Origin: Deltaproteobacteria bacterium
Lineage (GTDB): Bacteria; JAMCPX01
Length of the DNA: 34,964 bases
Assembly: GCA_023381995.1 (NCBI GenBank)
Contig: JAMCVD010000121.1
Coordinates: 1 to 34,964 of the forward strand
Reading direction: 5' to 3'
The notes beneath the pieces are model-generated. The model did not search any database. It was given only the letters and a program-made list of their open reading frames with translations, and was not told the DNA's origin. The position numbers and the translations under genes are program-made. Within the stretch, counting starts at the first letter, position 1. Each line of letters starts with the position of its first letter. Below are positions 21,667 through 30,507 of the stretch, piece by piece.

Positions 21667-22461
21667 TCAGGTATCCTTGTGCGCGAGTACATCGAGCAGG
21701 ACGTGATGGATGTGGGGGTTCGCCGCGACTATATGGTCCGTGTATATCGAATATTTGTTCCCATGAAAATCCGTCACGGTCCCGCCCGCCTCGCCGATTA
21801 TGAGGCTGCCTGCCGCCACGTCCCAGGGCTTCAGCTTCATCTCCCAGAAGCCGTCGAACCTTCCGGCCGCGACATAGCAAAGATCGAGGGCAGCGGAGCC
21901 GTCCCGGCGTATTGCCTGTGCCCTTCTTATGAATTTTATCCAGTTGTCCAGGTTGTTTTCGCTGGAAGTCCTTATATCGTAGGGGAAGCCTGTTGATAGG
22001 AGGGCATCCTCTATGGTATTCACGCTGGAGACATGGAGCCTTTTATCGTTCAGGAACGCCCCCCTGCCTTTTGTTGCATAAAACAGCTCTTTTTTTAAAG
22101 GATCATACACAACGCCGACTATAACGATGCCCTTGTGCTCCAAAGCTATGGAGACCGAGACGAAAGGATAGGAATGATAGAAGTTTGTTGTGCCGTCGAT
22201 TGGATCGATGATCCACCTGTAATCGCTTTTTCCCGGCACGCTCCCCAATTCCTCTGCGAGTATGGAGTGTGATGGAAATCTTCTGTTTATGACCTGTATA
22301 ATCGTCTTTTCGCATAACGTGTCCACATCCGTCACCAGGTCGACGATGCCCTTGTATGAGACCCGCTTGGGGGTGTTGATCCTTTTGTTTATAATGGTCC
22401 CCGCAGTCCTCGCTGATTTTATGGCTATATTTAAAAGCTCTGCGCCTGATATCATGCTCAT
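21667..22461 (-). CDS. suhB: Inositol monophosphatase family protein
   Basis: The protein is 264 residues from ATG 22461 (GAAGG four bases upstream; the track start 24 bases earlier has no ribosome site). It carries the Li-sensitive phosphatase motifs: SYKGIVDLVTDVD, ILAEELG, WIIDPIDGTTNFYHSYPF (the metal-binding DPxDGT) and LKPWDVAAGSLIIGEAGG. Family members hydrolyse inositol-1-phosphate or related sugar phosphates such as fructose-1,6-bisphosphate or 3'-phosphoadenosine 5'-phosphate; the true substrate cannot be read. SuhB in E. coli also affects rRNA transcription. It is a single gene divergent from the FHA-GGDEF gene. In the shared 206-base gap, TTGATC-N17-TTTATA on the minus strand is a weak promoter candidate. 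Confidence 0.9.
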   Translation of the reverse strand: MSMISGAELLNIAIKSARTAGTIINKRINTPKRVSYKGIVDLVTDVDTLCEKTIIQVINRRFPSHSILAEELGSVPGKSDYRWIIDPIDGTTNFYHSYPFVSVSIALEHKGIVIVGVVYDPLKKELFYATKGRGAFLNDKRLHVSSVNTIEDALLSTGFPYDIRTSSENNLDNWIKFIRRAQAIRRDGSAALDLCYVAAGRFDGFWEMKLKPWDVAAGSLIIGEAGGTVTDFHGNKYSIYTDHIVAANPHIHHVLLDVLAHKDT

Positions 22462-22667
22462 TGTCCCTTCAATAAAGTATCTCATTAGACCACTTTGGTA
22501 TAAACTGCAATAAATAAATCAGATCAATAAGATAGGATGCTTATCTTTTCAGCAAAACATGGAGGATGTGCATCCGAAGCGGGCAAGCCGTGTATTGTAA
22601 GACACTTACTAACAGTTTATTAACAATTTAGTTGAATACTTTAGACGCTTTGTGTTAGTAAAAATAT

Positions 22668-23546
22668 ATGACGGATGATAAGACTTCTTTCATAAACATA
22701 GACCTGAACGAATTGCAGGGTGAAAGACACAAATCATGCATTATTATTGAGGGCGAGCAGATAGGAAGGATCTTCTACCTTACAAAACAGTCGAACGTCA
22801 TAGGCCGGTCGGAAGACGCCGATATCAATCTGGACTCTCCGACCGTGTCAAGAAGGCATGCCGTAATAAGCCTGGGCAGGGAAGGCAGGATTTTCATAAA
22901 AGACCTCGGGAGCAGCAACGGTACGTACGTCAATGCCAGACGCATAGCCGAAGCGGAGCTCGGCGAAGGCGATATATTCGCGGTCGGGGTCTACAAGCTG
23001 AAGGTCGCCGCGCTGTCAAGGCACGATACGGCGTTCTTCCAGCACATGGTAGACGGCGCTGAAAGGGACAGCCTGACAGGCGCATACAATAAGGGCTTTA
23101 TAACGAAGCTCCTCGATACGGTGATTGCCAGGTCCCGGCATCTTGAACGACCGATCTCGATTGCGATGGTCGATATCGACCACTTCAAGAGCGTCAATGA
23201 TACCTACGGACATATGGCCGGCGATGCGGTGCTCAAGAACATTGCTGTGCTGTTCGACACGTCCCTCAGGTCTACGGACAGGTTCGGCAGGTTCGGCGGG
23301 GAAGAATTCCTGATCATATTCGACAGGACGTCCATGGGAGATGCAAAGGTCATAAGCGAAAGGATCCGGAGAGCGGTGATGGAGCGCCCCGCCGTATACA
23401 GCGGTAGGCGTATAGAGGTCACCATAAGCGTCGGGCTTGCATGCAACGAGGGCGGGCATATCGTGGATGCCGAGTCGTTCATAAGGGCCGCCGATGAAAA
23501 GCTCTACGCTGCGAAAAGAAACGGGAGGAACCAGACCGTGTCTTAG
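22668..23546 (+). CDS. FHA-GGDEF protein, diguanylate cyclase
   Basis: The protein is 292 residues long. An N-terminal FHA domain (about 25-115) has the phosphothreonine-binding residues: IGRSEDADI, SPTVSRRHAVI, and DLGSSNGTYVN. A GGDEF domain follows (about 130-290), with DSLTGAYNKGF, MVDIDHFKSVND and GGEEF at 210-214. An intact inhibitory site RSTD lies exactly five residues before GGEEF, so c-di-GMP feedback inhibition is expected. The protein should make c-di-GMP, with the FHA domain coupling it to a Ser/Thr kinase signal; no kinase is in the window. It is soluble, with no membrane segment. The ATG has no Shine-Dalgarno (TAAAAATAT precedes it), unusual here, so a leaderless mRNA is possible. 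It lies 102 bases before glpK. Confidence 0.93.
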   Translation: MTDDKTSFINIDLNELQGERHKSCIIIEGEQIGRIFYLTKQSNVIGRSEDADINLDSPTVSRRHAVISLGREGRIFIKDLGSSNGTYVNARRIAEAELGEGDIFAVGVYKLKVAALSRHDTAFFQHMVDGAERDSLTGAYNKGFITKLLDTVIARSRHLERPISIAMVDIDHFKSVNDTYGHMAGDAVLKNIAVLFDTSLRSTDRFGRFGGEEFLIIFDRTSMGDAKVISERIRRAVMERPAVYSGRRIEVTISVGLACNEGGHIVDAESFIRAADEKLYAAKRNGRNQTVS

Positions 23547-23647
23547 CGGTGGTGTGGCATAGTTCGTTTCTGCGCAGATACCCGTCGACCATTTTGTTGA
23601 TTTTTACGGCTTGTTTGCATACACGGACTATAAGGAGGAGCATGGGT

Positions 23648-25135
23648 ATGACAGACTACGTACTCGCTATCGATCAGGGGACTACTTCTACAAAGACCTC
23701 TTTAATAGATCCGTCCCTTAATGTCGTCGCATCGGCGGGCTACGAGCTCCCCCAGATATTCCCCAGACCGGGCTGGGTGGAGCACGACCCGGACACGATA
23801 CTCAGGACGACGTTCGACAGTATAAAGGCCGTTCTCCAGAAAGCGAACATCGATCCGCACAGGATCGCCGTTATCGGCATAACAAACCAGAGAGAGACAG
23901 CGATAGTCTGGGACAGGAAGACTGGCAGACCCGTCTATAATGCCATTGTCTGGCAGTGCAAGCGGACGAACCATATAGTGGAGAAGCTCAGGGACAGAGG
24001 CTACGAGAAGGCGTTTAAGAACGCGACCGGCCTCGTACTCGATCCGTACTTCTCTGCAACGAAGATCATGTGGCTCATCAATACCATCCCGGGCCTGCGT
24101 ACCAAGGCGCAGAAAGGAGAGATCGCCTTTGGAACGGTCGATTCATGGCTGTTGTGGCATCTGACTGGAGGAGCGAGCCATGCAACGGACGTCAGCAATG
24201 CATCGAGGACGCTGCTGTTTAATATAAAGCGCTTAAAGTGGGACGATGATCTGCTCAAGATAACGGGGATCCCAAGGTACATAATGCCGGAGGTAAGGCC
24301 CACGGCGGACATATTCGGCTATACAAGGGAACTCGGCTTCCTCCCGGACAACATACCGATCGGTGCCCTTGCCGGCGATCAGCAGTCCGCATTGTTCGGA
24401 CAGGCATGCTTTGAAGCGGGTACGGTAAAGGCGACGTATGGGACGGGCTCCTTCGTATTGTTCAATACGTCGGATAGGCCCATTATGTCGGGGCACGGGC
24501 TGTTGACGACCATTGCGTGGCAGATTAAAAACAGGGTAACCTACGCCCTTGAGGGGAGTGCAATGATATCTGGTGCCGCGGTGCAGTGGGCACGGGACGG
24601 TCTCGGCATAATAAGCAGATCGGAAGATATAGAGGCCCTTGCCTCCAGCGTGCCCGACAGCGGCGGTGTCGTGTTCGTGCCTTCTTTGAGCGGTCTCGGT
24701 GCTCCGTTCTGGAGGCCCGATGCAAAAGGGATAATAACAGGCATAACAAGGGGCACCGTAAAGGCCCATATAGCAAGGGCCATACTCGAAGGCATAGCTT
24801 TACAGGAACACACGCTGCTGGAGGCAATGAAGGAAGATACGGGACAGAGGATAAGCGCTTTGAAGGTGGACGGTGGCGCGAGCAAGGACAACCTGCTTAT
24901 GCAGTTTCAGGCGGACATACTCGGTATACCTGTAGTAAGGCCCCAAAACATAGAGACGACATCCCTCGGTGCTGCCATGCTCGCGGGCCTGTACGCAGGT
25001 ATATGGAGGGACGTTAAGGAACTGAGGAAGATCTGGAAAGAGGACAGGAGATTTAATCCGACGATGCCCGTTGCCCAGAGGAGGGGCTTCCTGTCCAGGT
25101 GGAACGCCGCCGTTAAAAAACTCCTTGTCGAATAG
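23648..25135 (+). CDS. glpK: Glycerol kinase
   Basis: The 495-residue FGGY-family kinase starts MTDYVLAIDQGTTSTK. Motifs are GITNQRETAIVWD, WQCKRTNHIVEKLRDRG, TVDSWLLWHLTGG, GDQQSALFGQ, TYGTGSFVL, and VDGGASKDNLLMQFQADIL. It phosphorylates glycerol to sn-glycerol-3-phosphate. Two in-frame ATGs, 23642 and 23648, follow AAGGAGG. The second has the better spacing of nine bases and gives the usual GlpK N-terminus, so it is used; the track start at 23549 adds non-family residues. No GlpF or GlpD is nearby. The next gene, a tandem-SLBB protein, begins 18 bases later and may be co-transcribed, though no functional link is evident. Confidence 0.94.
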   Translation: MTDYVLAIDQGTTSTKTSLIDPSLNVVASAGYELPQIFPRPGWVEHDPDTILRTTFDSIKAVLQKANIDPHRIAVIGITNQRETAIVWDRKTGRPVYNAIVWQCKRTNHIVEKLRDRGYEKAFKNATGLVLDPYFSATKIMWLINTIPGLRTKAQKGEIAFGTVDSWLLWHLTGGASHATDVSNASRTLLFNIKRLKWDDDLLKITGIPRYIMPEVRPTADIFGYTRELGFLPDNIPIGALAGDQQSALFGQACFEAGTVKATYGTGSFVLFNTSDRPIMSGHGLLTTIAWQIKNRVTYALEGSAMISGAAVQWARDGLGIISRSEDIEALASSVPDSGGVVFVPSLSGLGAPFWRPDAKGIITGITRGTVKAHIARAILEGIALQEHTLLEAMKEDTGQRISALKVDGGASKDNLLMQFQADILGIPVVRPQNIETTSLGAAMLAGLYAGIWRDVKELRKIWKEDRRFNPTMPVAQRRGFLSRWNAAVKKLLVE

Positions 25136-25153
25136 AGAAGAGGACAGATAGGC

Positions 25154-26239
25154 ATGCGGGTGGGCGGACTCTTCACTCAGTGGCAAAAGGCAGTCATTGC
25201 CATGGTGTCTTTATCGTCTCTGATCTACATAGTTTTGGATACGACCATGCTGGTGACACTGAAGAGATCGGACCGACCTATGGCAATGGTAAATGCAATG
25301 GAAGGTGCCATGAAACAGGCGGACGCTGCGGCTTCTGTCATCGGGAATGAAGGCATAAGGCATGCCAGCGTATTTGTCCTCTATAAATCGAGCGCGCATT
25401 ACACAACCGCTTCTGGCATGGAGAGCAGCTCGTCGTACATCTCTTTCTTTACGTTTAATGCGGAGCTGCAGTACGCGCTTCTTCCGATGCCGGTTGAGGT
25501 CTCTACGGGGCCGGCCGTTACGGCAGCACTCCGGAAGTACGATTATGTCCTATTGCCCGCCGGAGACACAGCATTGAGCAACGACTGTGAGTCGATCAGG
25601 CAGGCCTCGATGGAATGGTTGCTCTATCGGTGCAAGAAAGCCATCACAGATAAACGCACCGAGTCGCCCGTTATGGCCCGGTTCGTAGACAGGAGCTATG
25701 TATCGCCTGCCGCGAAGCACGTCATCGAGGTATACGTCTTCGGCACCGTAAAGTATGCGGGGAGCTTTACCCTGGATGACGGCGCAAGGCTGACAGATAC
25801 CTTCACCGCTACGGGAGGTCGGCTGCCTGGAGCGGACCTGAGCAATATCCTTATCATGAGGCATGATAAGTTGATAAAGTCAGACCTCGTGAGATACCTG
25901 CGGACTAAAGACCCGGACTGTAATCCGTTGTTGAAAGACGACGACGTCGTCTATATCAATAGTGTCCCCCACAGGACCATCTCGGTGTTCGTGTTCGGGG
26001 CCGCGAGACGTACCGGAAGGTTCACCCTTAAGGAAGATGCAAGACTGGTAGACACCTTCACTTTGACAGGCGGGCCGCTGCCTGTATCTGACCTGAGCGA
26101 TATCCTTATCCTGAGGCGCGATAAGGTGATACAGGAGAACCTCTTACGATATATACAGACAAAGGATATAGCTTACGATCCATTGTTGAAGAATGGCGAC
26201 GTCATTTACATACGAAAGGTATCGATCTCTCCTCGATAG
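25154..26239 (+). CDS. Membrane-anchored protein with two tandem SLBB domains
   Basis: In this 361-residue protein, residues 11-35 form one membrane helix near the N-terminus, and about 40-185 is an unrecognised extracytoplasmic region. Two SLBB beta-grasp domains follow (about 190-270 and 274-356). The repeats are obvious: VYVFGTVKYAGSFTLDDGARLTDTF against VFVFGAARRTGRFTLKEDARLVDTF (quoted partly), each ending LLKDDDVVYI / LLKNGDVIYI. SLBB domains occur in Wza-type polysaccharide exporters and in carbohydrate or cobalamin binding proteins. The Wza polysaccharide-export domain is absent here, so it is not a standard outer-membrane exporter. Binding of an envelope glycan is a guess. Its start lacks a strong ribosome site, and it follows glpK by 18 bases. 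Confidence 0.8.
   Translation: MRVGGLFTQWQKAVIAMVSLSSLIYIVLDTTMLVTLKRSDRPMAMVNAMEGAMKQADAAASVIGNEGIRHASVFVLYKSSAHYTTASGMESSSSYISFFTFNAELQYALLPMPVEVSTGPAVTAALRKYDYVLLPAGDTALSNDCESIRQASMEWLLYRCKKAITDKRTESPVMARFVDRSYVSPAAKHVIEVYVFGTVKYAGSFTLDDGARLTDTFTATGGRLPGADLSNILIMRHDKLIKSDLVRYLRTKDPDCNPLLKDDDVVYINSVPHRTISVFVFGAARRTGRFTLKEDARLVDTFTLTGGPLPVSDLSDILILRRDKVIQENLLRYIQTKDIAYDPLLKNGDVIYIRKVSISPR
25850..26132 (+). repeat. Internal DNA repeat of the SLBB unit
   Basis: CTGAGCAATATCCTTATCAT (about 25840) and CTGAGCGATATCCTTATCCT (about 26095) differ at two positions, and both continue GAGGC..GATAAG. The two SLBB copies thus remain very similar in DNA, which suggests a fairly recent tandem duplication within the gene. 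Confidence 0.7.
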
Positions 26240-26292
26240 GGCCGGCAGAGCGATATGTTTGCGGCCCGTGGGCCCTTGACTGTGCGGGCTTT

Positions 26293-27210
26293 GTGATGGA
26301 TAATATCTCCGATATGAGACGGGTAGCAGTGGTTGATCTGGGGACGAACGCCATGCGGCTTGCGATAGGGGAGGGGAGCGCAGACCGTTACACGCTGGCC
26401 AAGTATATAAGGTACCCGAACAGGCTGAGCCAGGGCATGTTTTCCGACGGGATGCTGAAACAGCACGCAATGGAGAGGACGCTGGAGGCGTTCGATGATA
26501 TACGGTCGCTCCTCGACGGCTACCGCATCGACATGCTGCGCCTGGTAGCTACGAGCGTACTGAGGACTGCAAAGAACGCCCGGCAGTTCGTAGAGCTTGT
26601 CAGGGGAAGGACGGGCTTCGACGTGGAGATAATATCGGGCACGGAAGAGGCGAGGCTTATCCATACGGGCGCCGTAGACGGCATCGATGTCGGCAGCAGG
26701 CTTGCATTCGTTGTCGATATCGGCGGTGGCAGCACGGAGCTGTCCGTGGGCGATCGCGATGGCATACGGGCGGCGTTGTCCGTGGAGACCGGCGCAGTGC
26801 GGCTGAGAGAGGGCTTTCTGCACCACGATCCGCCGATGCGGGACGAGCTTGACGCCGTACTCTCGTCTATCGACAGCTCTTTCAAAGGCACGTTCGAGAG
26901 GATACGGGCGTTGAGGCCGGACATACAGATAGGCGTGCCTGGCAATATAGGCACTATCTACAATACGCTGAAACCGGCGGATGGACTTGCCATCGAAGAT
27001 CTCAAGATATTCTACGGAGAGCTTTCTGCGATGAGTATCGGTCAGATAAAGTCCCTTACGGGCCTTGAAGCGGACAAGGCCGACATCCTCCTCCCCGGGC
27101 TCATGATCCTTATAAGGATCATGGACTCATTGAATACAGGTCGGTGCTACCTGTCGCAGAAAGGCCTGTTGCACGGCCTGCTGATCAGTCTGCTGGGAGA
27201 GACGTATTGA
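26293..27210 (+). CDS. ppx: Ppx/GppA family exopolyphosphatase / pppGpp phosphatase
   Basis: The 305-residue protein has the ASKHA-fold motifs of Ppx/GppA: VAVVDLGTNAMRLAIGEG (phosphate 1), VATSVLRTAKNARQFV, IISGTEEARLIHTGAV, VVDIGGGSTELSVGD (phosphate 2), and GVPGNIGTIYNTL. It is a short form lacking the C-terminal HD-like region of E. coli Ppx. The family hydrolyses inorganic polyphosphate and/or pppGpp; which one cannot be decided from sequence alone. The track start is a GTG at 26293, with ATG at 26296 and another at 26314; none has a good ribosome site. It precedes htpX by 63 bases and follows the SLBB gene by 53. Confidence 0.9.
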   Translation: MMDNISDMRRVAVVDLGTNAMRLAIGEGSADRYTLAKYIRYPNRLSQGMFSDGMLKQHAMERTLEAFDDIRSLLDGYRIDMLRLVATSVLRTAKNARQFVELVRGRTGFDVEIISGTEEARLIHTGAVDGIDVGSRLAFVVDIGGGSTELSVGDRDGIRAALSVETGAVRLREGFLHHDPPMRDELDAVLSSIDSSFKGTFERIRALRPDIQIGVPGNIGTIYNTLKPADGLAIEDLKIFYGELSAMSIGQIKSLTGLEADKADILLPGLMILIRIMDSLNTGRCYLSQKGLLHGLLISLLGETY

Positions 27211-27273
27211 CTTCTCGTACAAGCGGCTTTAAACTCTTCATAAGAAAAAAGCGGTCGAAAGGAGTTTGAAGAC

Positions 27274-28116
27274 ATGAACCAATTGAAGACAGTGCTGCTT
27301 CTCGGCACACTTACCGGCCTGCTGGTACTGATCGGCGGGGCGCTCGGGGGGGAGAGCGGTATGCTGATAGCGTTTTTCATTGCTGTGGCGATGAACTTTT
27401 TCAGCTACTGGTTCTCCGACAGGATCGTCCTTGCGATGTACAGGGCAAAGGAGCTCTCGGAGTCGGATGCACCAAGGCTGTTCTTTACAGTCAGGAAACT
27501 CACGACAAAGGCGGGACTTCCGATGCCGAGGGTATACCTTATACAGAGCCCTACGCCGAACGCGTTTGCGACGGGCCGCAGCGCCGGGCACGCCGCGGTG
27601 GCTGTAACGCAGGGGCTGCTCGACATCCTGAGCGAAGAAGAGATGGAGGGCGTACTCGGCCACGAGCTTTCGCATGTCGGACACAGGGACATCCTTATAA
27701 GCAGTATATCGGCGACGATAGCGGGCGCCATCATCCTGCTTGCACGGATGGCGATGTTTGCGGACCTGTTCGGCGGGTTCAACAGCAGGAACAGGAACAA
27801 TGTGTTCGTGATGCTCTTTTTTGCCATACTCGCCCCTATCGCGGCCAGCATCGTTCAGCTCGCGATATCGCGGTCGAGGGAGTTTTACGCTGACGAAGGC
27901 AGCGCGAAGCTGACGGGCAGTCCGAACGGCCTGATCTCGGCATTGAAGAAGCTCGAGTATGGGAACCGGAGGATACCGATGCAGACGAACCCCTCGACAG
28001 CGCATATGTTCATCGTATCGCCGTTCCTGGGCAAAGGCATCGTGTCCCTCTTCAGCACGCACCCGCCCATAGAGGCAAGGATTGATAGATTGGAGAAAAT
28101 GATCTATAATAGATGA
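27274..28116 (+). CDS. htpX: M48 family membrane metalloprotease HtpX
   Basis: This 280-residue protein has two membrane helices at the N-terminus (about 5-45). HELSH at 130-134 (GVLGHELSHVGHRD) is the zinc-binding site, Glu203 in SREFYADEGSA is the third ligand, and two more membrane helices lie at about 147-195. HtpX is the inner-membrane protease that removes damaged membrane proteins, partly overlapping FtsH. The start has AAAGGAG nine bases upstream. A ClpA-like unfoldase follows 15 bases later, so the two quality-control genes are likely one operon. The length is near that of other HtpX proteins. Confidence 0.94.
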   Translation: MNQLKTVLLLGTLTGLLVLIGGALGGESGMLIAFFIAVAMNFFSYWFSDRIVLAMYRAKELSESDAPRLFFTVRKLTTKAGLPMPRVYLIQSPTPNAFATGRSAGHAAVAVTQGLLDILSEEEMEGVLGHELSHVGHRDILISSISATIAGAIILLARMAMFADLFGGFNSRNRNNVFVMLFFAILAPIAASIVQLAISRSREFYADEGSAKLTGSPNGLISALKKLEYGNRRIPMQTNPSTAHMFIVSPFLGKGIVSLFSTHPPIEARIDRLEKMIYNR

Positions 28117-28131
28117 TGGAGACGGTGACAG

Positions 28132-30432
28132 ATGTTCGACTTAACCAACTATAAGGACAGGCTTGCGGAGCGGACTCAGGCGGTAATCAATCTTGCGATC
28201 GACGACTCCAAAAAACGACAGCAGTTCTATGTCGGCGTAGAGCACCTGTTCATCGCGTTCATAACGATCGAGAAGGAGTTCTACAACGACCTTACCAATG
28301 CACTCGGGATCGAGCGGAAGTTGATCGAGGACCTCCTGAAGGAGCACCTGAACAATTCCAAGTATTTCGTTACGAGGGGCGTTAAGTTCCTCCCCGATGC
28401 AAACACCGTCATGCAGATCGCACTGGAGAATATAAGGCGTGAGGGCAAGCAGGTCATAATGCCCGTGGACCTCCTGGTGGCGATGTTCGAAGAGGGACAC
28501 TGCTACCCGGTCCAGTTGCTGCGTGGCTTCGGATACGATCCGAGGACCGTCATCGTAGAGATAGAGAGGCTCGTCAGGAAGCGCGATGAGAAAGAAAAGG
28601 AGCTCAAGAAGAAGTATGAGCTACCGCCGTACCTGAAGCAGTTCGGGACAAACCTGAACAAGCTCGCGAGGCTGGACAAGCTGCCGCCCCTGATAGGGCG
28701 GGAGAAGGAACTGGGCCAGATAATGGAGATCCTCTCGCACAGGGAGCGGAGCAACTCCGTAATGCTTGTCGGTGAGGCGGGTGTCGGCAAGACGGCGATA
28801 GTGGAAGGCCTCGCGAGGATGATAGAGCTGGAGCCCGATCGTGTCCCGCACAGGCTGGAGGACAAACAGATTGTCAATCTGCAGATGAACACCATAGTGG
28901 CTGGGACGATGTTCAGGGGCATGTTCGAGGACAGGATCGAGCGCATCATAAAGGAGCTGAAGGAGAGACAGAACATCATATTGTTCGTCGATGAGGCGCA
29001 CAGTCTTGTTGGGGCGGGCTCCGCGATGGGGGTGCCGAGCGATGCCGCGAACATATTCAAGTCCAGTCTCGCGAGGGGGGAGGTCCAGATTATAGGGGCG
29101 ACGACGTACACGGAGTACAAGGAATTTATAGCGGAAGACGAGGCGCTCGCCCGGAGGTTCAGGCTCGTCCACGTCAAGGAGCCGTCGTTTGCAGAGGCAA
29201 AGACGATCCTCGAGGGGGTGATACCGAGGCTCGAGAAGCTGTACTCCGTCACGATACCGCAGGAGGCCGTGGATGTCGCGGTCGAGATGAGCCAGAGGTA
29301 TAACAAGTCCGTGAGGCTCCCGGACAAGGTGATAGGATGGCTCGACACCTCATCGGTCAAGACCGAGATCAAGAATGAAGAGGTCGTCACGGTGGATACG
29401 GTCAAGGAGGTCGTCGCACAGGAGTCCCAGATACCGCTCGACATGGTATCGAGGGACACCGTCCAGCGCTTCCTGCATATAGAGGACATACTCTCCAGGA
29501 GGGTCATGGGGCAGCACGAGGCGATAAAGAGCGTTACGGACTATATCAGGCTGAACAAGGGGCCCCTGAAGGAAAATTACAACAGGCCGGATGCGGTACT
29601 CCTGTTCCTGGGACCTACCGGCGTAGGGAAAACGGAGCTGGCCAAGGCGCTCGCCGAGTTCTTTTACGAGGACGAGCATAAGATCGTGCGGATCGATATG
29701 TCGGAGTATTCCGATTCCTCCATAGCCGTTGACAAGCTTATCGGCATGCCCAGGGGCATCGTGGGCTCCGAGAGGGGAGGGATACTTACCAATATGGTAA
29801 AGGACAACCCGTCTTCGGTGGTCCTCCTCGACGAGATCGAGAAGGCAAACAGCTTTATCCATAACCTCCTGCTCCAGGTGTTTGACGAGGGCTGGCTTAC
29901 GGACGGAAGGGGCAAGAAGATATATTTCAGCGATACCATCATAATAATGACGAGCAACCTCGGCGCAGACCAGTTTAAGAAGTTCATGCAGCCTCTCGGG
30001 TTCCTGAAGGACTCCAGGGAAGGACTCGGCCCCCTTCGTAAGTCGGTTATGGCCGAGGCAGAGAGGATATTCTCGCCGGAATTCCTTAACAGGATAGACG
30101 AGGTGATTGTCTTTAACCCGCTGGAGTATGAGACGGTAAAGGACATCGCACGCAAGTACATAGACCAGATCATGAAACAGACGGAAAGGCAGGACAGGTA
30201 TTTGACTGTGACCGAAGATGCCCTCGACTATATCGTCGCCAACGGCTACAGCCAGAAGTATGGGGCAAGACTGCTGAAGAGGACGATAGATCAGCTCATA
30301 AAGATACCCCTGACCTCGAACTGGGACAGGGCAAAGAAGTTCGATATATATATGAATAACGGCGCATTGGATGTGAAGGTCGGCTTCGAGGATGTCTCTC
30401 CCGATGCAACGCTCGCATCGGTAGTGACATGA
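28132..30432 (+). CDS. clpA: ClpA-like ATP-dependent Clp protease ATPase subunit
   Basis: In this 766-residue Hsp100 protein, a Clp_N double-repeat domain (1-145) is followed by AAA+ module 1 (Walker A GEAGVGKT at 214-221, Walker B ILFVDEAH) and AAA+ module 2 (Walker A GPTGVGKT at 494-501, Walker B VVLLDEIEKAN). It lacks the coiled-coil middle domain of ClpB, and no UVR motif of ClpC is seen, so ClpA fits best. LGF at about 622-624 sits where ClpA/ClpX/ClpC carry the IGL/IGF/VGF loop that docks ClpP. ClpP and the adaptor ClpS are not in the window. It would unfold substrates for ClpP. It lies 15 bases after htpX. The residues after the ATG are normal, and the ribosome site is weak (GGAG at ten bases). 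Confidence 0.92.
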   Translation: MFDLTNYKDRLAERTQAVINLAIDDSKKRQQFYVGVEHLFIAFITIEKEFYNDLTNALGIERKLIEDLLKEHLNNSKYFVTRGVKFLPDANTVMQIALENIRREGKQVIMPVDLLVAMFEEGHCYPVQLLRGFGYDPRTVIVEIERLVRKRDEKEKELKKKYELPPYLKQFGTNLNKLARLDKLPPLIGREKELGQIMEILSHRERSNSVMLVGEAGVGKTAIVEGLARMIELEPDRVPHRLEDKQIVNLQMNTIVAGTMFRGMFEDRIERIIKELKERQNIILFVDEAHSLVGAGSAMGVPSDAANIFKSSLARGEVQIIGATTYTEYKEFIAEDEALARRFRLVHVKEPSFAEAKTILEGVIPRLEKLYSVTIPQEAVDVAVEMSQRYNKSVRLPDKVIGWLDTSSVKTEIKNEEVVTVDTVKEVVAQESQIPLDMVSRDTVQRFLHIEDILSRRVMGQHEAIKSVTDYIRLNKGPLKENYNRPDAVLLFLGPTGVGKTELAKALAEFFYEDEHKIVRIDMSEYSDSSIAVDKLIGMPRGIVGSERGGILTNMVKDNPSSVVLLDEIEKANSFIHNLLLQVFDEGWLTDGRGKKIYFSDTIIIMTSNLGADQFKKFMQPLGFLKDSREGLGPLRKSVMAEAERIFSPEFLNRIDEVIVFNPLEYETVKDIARKYIDQIMKQTERQDRYLTVTEDALDYIVANGYSQKYGARLLKRTIDQLIKIPLTSNWDRAKKFDIYMNNGALDVKVGFEDVSPDATLASVVT

Positions 30433-30507
30433 GCGTGTCGGCCTAAAGTCGCTTCGTTTGTTTTGTAGTGAGAAATACCATAATGATGCAGGAAAGGGGT
30501 GTATTGT

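Noticed and set aside
28503-29507. 334-aa Ser/Thr-rich minus-strand ORF
   Set aside because: Antisense of the ClpA Clp_N/AAA region; the Ser-rich composition is the reverse complement of acidic codons.
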